Shown: in pieces, positions 59,428 to 64,000 of the stretch
Layout: every line of letters starts with the position of its first letter
How positions within the stretch are numbered: position 1 is the stretch's first letter
Assembly (NCBI RefSeq): GCF_900107925.1
Contig: NZ_FNUJ01000005.1
Location: 744,001 to 808,000, forward strand
DNA: 64,000 nt
Direction of reading: 5' to 3'
Source of the DNA: Amycolatopsis pretoriensis
Lineage (GTDB): Bacteria; Actinomycetota; Actinomycetes; Mycobacteriales; Pseudonocardiaceae
Made by a program: the position numbers and the translations under genes
The notes under the pieces: model-generated
The model's database searches: none
Told to the model about the DNA's origin: nothing
What the model saw: the letters and a program-made list of their open reading frames with translations, nothing else

Positions 59428-61031
59428 CCGTCCCCGAGCAACGGCGACCCGCCGACCTCGCCACCCGGATGCTCGTCCTCTGGTGCCCGGACTGGCCGGT
59501 CGTCGCCGCTGCCGCCGTCGGTGGCGTTCCCGTCACCTCGCCCGCCGCCGTCTTCAGTGCGAACCGGGTCGTCGCGAGCAATGCCGGCGCCCGGCGCAAT
59601 GGCGTCCGGCGGGGGATGCGGCGGCGGGAAGCGCAGTCGAACTGTCCGGACCTGGCCGTCTTCCCCGCCGACGACGGCCGGGACGCTCGGCTCTTCGAAG
59701 CCGTCGCCCGGGCCGTCGAAGGCCTCGTTGTCGGGGTCGAGGTCGTGCGCCCGGGGCTCGTCGCCGTCCCCGTCGACGGTGCCGCCGCGTACTTCGGCGG
59801 CGAGCACGCCCTCGTCGAACGGCTCGTCGACGAAGTGTCCGCCGCGGCCGGCGTCGAATGCCAGGTCGGCGTCGCCGAAGGGCTCTTCGCCGCGACGCTC
59901 GCCGCGCGCTGCGGGGAGTTCGTCGAACCCGGGCGCGTCGCCGAGTTCCTCGCCCCGCTGCCCGTCACCGAGCTCGACCAGCCCGGGGCCGAGCGCGCCG
60001 AACTCGTCGACCTGCTGCGGCGCCTCGGCTTGCGCACCCTCGGCGCGTTCGCGGAACTGCCGGAACGCGACGTCGTCAACCGGTTCGGCGCCGCCGGCGT
60101 GCTGGCCCACCGGCTGGCGCGAGGCCGCTCCGAACGGCCGCCGCTGCGGCGGAGCCCACCGCCCGAGCTGACGCTCACCGAAGAATTCGACCCGGTCGTC
60201 GAGCGGGTCGACGTCGCCGCGTTCCTCGCCAAGGGCCTCGCGACGCGGTTCTGTGCCGCGCTCGCCGGGCACGGCCTGGCCTGCACCCGGCTCGGCATCT
60301 ACGCGGTCACCGAAGAGGGCGAACACCTCGGCCGCGCGTGGCGGTGCGCCGAACCGCTGACGCCCGCGGGCGTCGCCGACCGCGTGCGCTGGCAGTTCGA
60401 AGGCTGGCTGCGCGCGGCACCGGGGCAGCGTCCGACGTCCGGCGTGGCGCGGCTGCGGCTGGAGCCCGAGGAGGTCGTCGAGGGGCGGTCGCTGCAGCTC
60501 GACCTGTGGCAGAACGGCGGTTCCGAGGAGGAGGACGAACGCGCGGCGCGTGCGTTCGTGCGCGTCCAGGGCCTGCTCGGGCCGGAGGGAGTGGTGACGC
60601 CGTTGCTCGACGGCGGTCGCGACCCGGCGGGCCGCGTCCGGCTGGTGCCGTGGGGCGACCCGCGCGAGCCGTCGACGCCCCCGGACGCGACGTGGCCCGG
60701 ACGGCTCCCCTCTCCCTCCCCGGCGACGGTCCTCGACCGCCCGGTGCCGGCCCAGGTGTTCGACGCCGGGGGAAGCCCGGTCGGCATCTCGCCGCGCGAC
60801 CAGCTGACGGCGGTCCCGCACGGCCTGAGCATCACCGGCGGCCCGCGGCGGGCGGTCGTGGGGTGGGCGGGGCCGTGGCCCCTGGCGGGCGACCGCCGAA
60901 GACCGGGCCCGCCCCGCGCGCGGCTGCAGCTGCTGCTCGAGGGCGAACCGGACGGGCCGCCCGAGGCGGGGCTGCTGCACTGCGCGGGCACGGAAAATCC
61001 ACTGTGGACGGTCGAGGGAGTGTACGACTGA
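59424..61031 (+). CDS. imuB: ImuB, catalytically inactive Y-family polymerase-like protein
   Basis: 535-residue mutasome scaffold. It has a Y-family polymerase fold (RNGVRRGMRRREAQSNCP; LPVTELDQPGAERAELVDLLRRLGLRTLG in the thumb/HhH part), but the catalytic D-x-D-x2-F segment is replaced by LWCPDWPVVAAAA. QLDLW at residues 358-362 is a beta-clamp-binding motif, and the long C terminus recruits ImuA' and DnaE2. ATG at 59424 follows GGGGAGG and overlaps the upstream small ORF. SOS-regulated through the upstream LexA box. Confidence 0.93.
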   Translation: MTVPEQRRPADLATRMLVLWCPDWPVVAAAAVGGVPVTSPAAVFSANRVVASNAGARRNGVRRGMRRREAQSNCPDLAVFPADDGRDARLFEAVARAVEGLVVGVEVVRPGLVAVPVDGAAAYFGGEHALVERLVDEVSAAAGVECQVGVAEGLFAATLAARCGEFVEPGRVAEFLAPLPVTELDQPGAERAELVDLLRRLGLRTLGAFAELPERDVVNRFGAAGVLAHRLARGRSERPPLRRSPPPELTLTEEFDPVVERVDVAAFLAKGLATRFCAALAGHGLACTRLGIYAVTEEGEHLGRAWRCAEPLTPAGVADRVRWQFEGWLRAAPGQRPTSGVARLRLEPEEVVEGRSLQLDLWQNGGSEEEDERAARAFVRVQGLLGPEGVVTPLLDGGRDPAGRVRLVPWGDPREPSTPPDATWPGRLPSPSPATVLDRPVPAQVFDAGGSPVGISPRDQLTAVPHGLSITGGPRRAVVGWAGPWPLAGDRRRPGPPRARLQLLLEGEPDGPPEAGLLHCAGTENPLWTVEGVYD

Positions 61032-61033
61032 GC

Positions 61034-61912
61034 ATGGACGAGGACTACGCACGCAAGCTCCGGGCTTGGTTGAAGTCGGAACCGGAGGCAACCCCGCGCC
61101 GACCGGAGGAAGAGCGCGAGTGGCTGCGCGAAGTTCCGGCGCCCGCGCCCGAGGGTGGATGGAGCACCGGCGACCGGCCGCCGGGCCAACCGCGCGCCGC
61201 CGACGAGCCGCTGCCGGCCCCCGCATCGGACGAGCGGTGGACGGTCCGCGGCCGGCTGCCGCGGGAACCGGTGGAGGAACTCGAGGAGGAGTGGGTGTGC
61301 CCGGTGATCGCGCTCCCGGTCCCGCGAGCATCGGAGGAGAACGGCTGCCGCATGAGCGCGCCCGACGAGCGACGCTCCCGAATCCGTCGCCGGCCCGTCG
61401 AGGGGACGGCTGACCAGCCCGGCGTGACCGAAACCGCCGAGTGCTCCCGGGACCGGCGGCTGCCTGGGGAGGTGCCCGGCCAGCCTGGCGCGAGCGAAAC
61501 CGCCGAGTGCTCCTGGGACCGGCGGCTGCCCGGGGAGGCGCCCGGCCAGCCCGGCGTGAGCGAAACCGCCGAACGGACCAGGGACTGGCGGCTGCCCGGG
61601 GAGGCCCTCGGCCGGCCCGGCGTGAGCGAAACCGCCGAGCGCTCCCGGAACCGGCGGCTGCCCGGGGAGGCGCCCGGCCAGCCCGGCGTGAGCGAAACCG
61701 CCGAGCGGACCCGGGACCGGCGGCTGCCCGGGGAAGCCCCCGGCCGGCCCGGCGTGAGCGAAACCGCCGAGCAGAGTCCGCAACTCTGGCACCCCGAGGG
61801 CGAACCCATCATGAGCGATGCCGAAGCCCGCAGCCGCTGGAACCACCCCAGCAACTGGCATCGCCGCCGGCGAGCCGCGCGAACCGACCCTGATCAGCCC
61901 GGGAGCCACTGA
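61034..61912 (+). CDS. Repeat protein between imuB and dnaE2
   Basis: 292-residue hydrophilic protein of unknown function. N terminus DYARKLRAWLKSEPEATPRRP and acidic EELEEEWVCP; residues about 122-245 hold six imperfect 22-residue repeats of the form PGQPGVSETAERTRDRRLP; the C terminus ends with SRWNHPSNWHRRRRAARTD. The frame has high third-position GC and its other plus-strand frames are stopped, supporting translation. ATG lies two bases after the imuB stop and its own stop directly abuts the dnaE2 ATG, so it is in the mutasome operon. It could be a disordered linker or adaptor; homologues were not recognised. Confidence 0.72.
   Translation: MDEDYARKLRAWLKSEPEATPRRPEEEREWLREVPAPAPEGGWSTGDRPPGQPRAADEPLPAPASDERWTVRGRLPREPVEELEEEWVCPVIALPVPRASEENGCRMSAPDERRSRIRRRPVEGTADQPGVTETAECSRDRRLPGEVPGQPGASETAECSWDRRLPGEAPGQPGVSETAERTRDWRLPGEALGRPGVSETAERSRNRRLPGEAPGQPGVSETAERTRDRRLPGEAPGRPGVSETAEQSPQLWHPEGEPIMSDAEARSRWNHPSNWHRRRRAARTDPDQPGSH
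61400..61775. repeat. 66-bp tandem repeat in the imuB-dnaE2 spacer gene
   Basis: Six in-frame copies of a 66-bp unit. Each contains GGCGTGAGCGAAACCGCCGA or a near match (for example at 61487, 61553, 61619, 61685, 61751) followed by a variable TGCTCC or CGGACC codon pair and CGGCTGCCCGGGGA. Copies are highly similar, so recent expansion is likely and copy number may vary among strains. Confidence 0.88.
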
Positions 61913-64000
61913 ATGGGCTGGAACAACCCACCCGTCCCCTGGAAGGACCTCGCCCGCACCCTCGCCGGCGGGGCCCCTCCCGGTGATCACGGCGACAGCC
62001 CCGCCTGGGGCCGCCGCCGGGAGGCCTACCAACGACCGCAAGACCTCCCCACCCGGCGCAACGACGACGGCGGCGAAACCGTCCGCGTCCCCTATGCCGA
62101 ACTGCACTGCCACTCCAACTTCAGCTTCCTCGACGGTGCCAGCCACCCCGAGGAGCTCGTCGAAGAAGCCGCACGCCTGGGGCTCGACGCCATCGCCCTC
62201 ACCGACCACGACGGCATGTACGGCGTCGTGCGCTTCGCCGAGGCCGCGCGGGAACTCGGCGTCAACACCGTCTTCGGCACCGAACTCAGCTTCGGCCTCG
62301 CCAACCCCCAGAACGGCGTCGCCGACCCCGAAGGCGAACACCTCCTGCTCCTCGCCCGCGGGGACCAGGGCTACCGGGCCCTCTGCCGGGCCATCACCGC
62401 CGGCCAGATCCACGAAAACGCCGAAAAGGGCCGGCCGATCTACGACCTCGGCGCCGTCGCCGAGGAGGTCGCCGGGCAGTGCGTCGTGCTTACCGGCTGT
62501 CGCAAGGGCGCCGTGCGCTCCGCTCTCGTCATGGACGGCCCGAGAGCCGCCGCCGAGCAACTGAAAAACCTCATCGACCGCTTCGGCCACGACAACGTCT
62601 ACGTCGAGCTCACCGACCACCGCCAGCCGCTCGACAGCACGCACAACGACGTCCTCACCAAACTCGCCGAAGAGCTGCACCTGCCGACCGTCGCCACCAC
62701 CGCCGCGCACTACGCGCGTCCGGAACGCGCCCCGCTCGCCGATGCCCTCGCCGCCATCCGCGCCCGTCGCGGCATCGACGAACTGGAGGGCTGGCTCCCC
62801 GCGGCCGGCACGGCGTTCCTGCGCAGCGGCGCCGAAATGGACGTCCTCTTCCGGCGCTACCCCGGTGCCGTCCGCCGCTCAGCCCTGCTGGGCATGGAAT
62901 GCGCGTTCCCGCTCAAGCTGATCGCTCCGAAACTGCCGCCCTTCGACGTCCCCGGGGACCACACCGAGACGACCTACCTCCGCCACCTCACGCGCGAAGG
63001 CGCGAAGGAGCGCTTCGGAGGCAAAGACCACGAAGAAAAAGCCAAGGAGCAGATCGAGCACGAACTGGCGATCATCGAACAGCTCGGCTTCCCCGGCTAC
63101 TTCCTGATCGTCTGGGACATCGTCCGGTTCTGCAAGGAGAACAACATCCTCTGCCAAGGCCGCGGATCGGCCGCGAATTCGGCCGTCTGCTACGCGCTCG
63201 GCATCACGAAGGTCGACTCGGTGGCCAACGAGCTGCTCTTCGAACGCTTCCTCGCCCCGGACCGCGACGGCTACCCGGACATCGACCTCGACATCGAGTC
63301 CGACCGCCGCGAGGAAGCCATCCAGTACGTCTTCGAGAAACACGGCCGGCTCAGAACCGCCCAGGTCGCGAACGTCATCACCTACCGCGCCCGGTCCGCC
63401 GTCCGCGACGCCGCCCGCGCGCTCGGCTACTCGCCCGGCCAGCAGGACGCCTGGAGCAAGCAGATCGACCGCTGGGGTTCCTTGCGCAGCACCGAAAAGG
63501 ACCACGACCACGACATTCCGGACGAAGTCGTGCAGCTCGCCTTCGCCCTCGAGGACTTCCCGCGCCACCTCGGCATCCACTCCGGTGGCATGGTCATGTG
63601 CCACGAGCCGGTGAGCCAGGTCGTGCCGGTGGAGTGGGCGCGGATGGAGAACCGCAGCGTCATCCAGTGGGAGAAGGAAGACTGCGCGGCCGCCGGGCTC
63701 GTCAAGTTCGACCTGCTCGGCCTCGGGATGCTCTCGGCGCTGCACTACATGCTCGACCTCGTCGAGGAGCACAAGGGCGAAAAGGTCGACCTCGCCGAGC
63801 TGGACCTCACCGACCAGAAGGTCTACGACATGCTCTGCCGCGCCGACGCGATCGGCGTGTTCCAGGTCGAAAGCCGCGCGCAGCTGGCGACCCTGCCGCG
63901 CCTGCAACCCCGGGAGTTCTACGACCTCGCCGTCGAAGTCGCGCTCATCCGGCCGGGTCCGATCCAGGGCGGCTCGGTGCACCCGTACATCCGCCGCAAG
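61913..64000 (+). CDS. dnaE2: Error-prone DNA polymerase III alpha subunit DnaE2 (partial, runs off the window)
   Basis: First 696 codons of the translesion polymerase of the ImuA'-ImuB-DnaE2 mutasome. The N-terminal PHP domain shows ELHCHSNFSFLDGAS, LTDHDGMYGVVRFAEAA and HYARPERAPL. The C-family polymerase core includes QGRGSAANSAVCYALGIT and the catalytic aspartates in DGYPDIDLDIESDRREE, then VEVALIRPGPIQGG. ATG at 61913 directly follows the preceding stop codon. The C-terminal part lies beyond base 64000, so fingers, tau-binding and OB regions cannot be judged. Coupled with the upstream genes and the LexA box, expression is SOS-induced. Confidence 0.96.
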   Translation, partial: MGWNNPPVPWKDLARTLAGGAPPGDHGDSPAWGRRREAYQRPQDLPTRRNDDGGETVRVPYAELHCHSNFSFLDGASHPEELVEEAARLGLDAIALTDHDGMYGVVRFAEAARELGVNTVFGTELSFGLANPQNGVADPEGEHLLLLARGDQGYRALCRAITAGQIHENAEKGRPIYDLGAVAEEVAGQCVVLTGCRKGAVRSALVMDGPRAAAEQLKNLIDRFGHDNVYVELTDHRQPLDSTHNDVLTKLAEELHLPTVATTAAHYARPERAPLADALAAIRARRGIDELEGWLPAAGTAFLRSGAEMDVLFRRYPGAVRRSALLGMECAFPLKLIAPKLPPFDVPGDHTETTYLRHLTREGAKERFGGKDHEEKAKEQIEHELAIIEQLGFPGYFLIVWDIVRFCKENNILCQGRGSAANSAVCYALGITKVDSVANELLFERFLAPDRDGYPDIDLDIESDRREEAIQYVFEKHGRLRTAQVANVITYRARSAVRDAARALGYSPGQQDAWSKQIDRWGSLRSTEKDHDHDIPDEVVQLAFALEDFPRHLGIHSGGMVMCHEPVSQVVPVEWARMENRSVIQWEKEDCAAAGLVKFDLLGLGMLSALHYMLDLVEEHKGEKVDLAELDLTDQKVYDMLCRADAIGVFQVESRAQLATLPRLQPREFYDLAVEVALIRPGPIQGGSVHPYIRRK

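Noticed and set aside
61045..61854. Long minus-strand frame opposite the 66-bp repeats
   Set aside because: A repeat unit of 66 bp keeps more than one frame open; third-position GC and tight junctions with imuB and dnaE2 favour the plus-strand frame.

Overview
The window is high-G+C actinobacterial DNA carrying WhiB, BldM, ECF sigma/anti-sigma, DUF397, DUF5319 and mycobacterial-type GroES/GroEL1 genes. Gene order follows two Mycobacterium tuberculosis neighbourhoods: groES-groEL1-whiB3-(hypothetical)-sigD-rsdA-DUF5319-guaB2-guaB3-GMC oxidase-guaA, and chorismate mutase-uvrD1-M23 peptidase-sucCD-DUF5336-DUF6350-purN-purH. The bldM gene sits between the Rv3415c-like gene and the sigma factor, as in Streptomyces. 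A filamentous actinomycete of the Pseudonocardiaceae (Amycolatopsis-like) is the best guess; this is inference, not a species identification.

Layout. 1-1.9 kb: secreted N-acetylmuramoyl-L-alanine amidase. 1.9-5.4 kb: arsenic island, a leftward operon arsR-acr3-arsC-arsR-arsM with arsI divergent. 5.4-7.7 kb: CIRCE-controlled groES and groEL1. 7.7-13.2 kb: developmental and stress regulators (WhiB3, MerR-like protein, BldM with a degenerate receiver, ECF sigma factor and membrane anti-sigma factor). 13.3-17.4 kb: guaB and guaB3 with an inserted membrane-protein pair and a gene remnant between them. 17.4-27.8 kb: GMC oxidase, mycothiol-dependent-isomerase-like protein, secreted flavin oxidase, aldehyde and alcohol dehydrogenases, rhomboid, DinB-like protein, guaA. 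27.8-33.8 kb: PspC-domain membrane proteins around a shortened Mrr-like nuclease, a two-component system, an EamA exporter and a LysR regulator. 33.8-39.2 kb: a Ser/Thr kinase, an adjacent pseudokinase, and two membrane proteins with long disordered segments. 39.5-45 kb: chorismate mutase, DUF1707, UvrD/PcrA helicase, M23 peptidase. 45-48.9 kb: a non-coding tandem repeat and a large repeat-bearing membrane protein with a small Rossmann-like partner. 49-56 kb: sucCD, DUF5336 and DUF6350 membrane proteins, purN-purH. 56-58 kb: lipoprotein-like membrane proteins and a GNAT. 58.2-64 kb: a LexA box followed by imuA', a small bridging ORF, imuB, a repeat protein and dnaE2, the last running off the window.

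Functional themes are purine synthesis (guaB, guaB3, guaA, purN, purH), stress response (chaperonins, WhiB3, sigma/anti-sigma pair, arsenic resistance, SOS mutagenesis) and envelope functions (amidase, M23, kinases, PspC proteins). The most unusual region is the SOS mutasome cassette: two extra reading frames, both made of tandem repeats, lie in tightly coupled positions between imuA', imuB and dnaE2. No rRNA, tRNA, CRISPR array, insertion sequence or prophage was seen.
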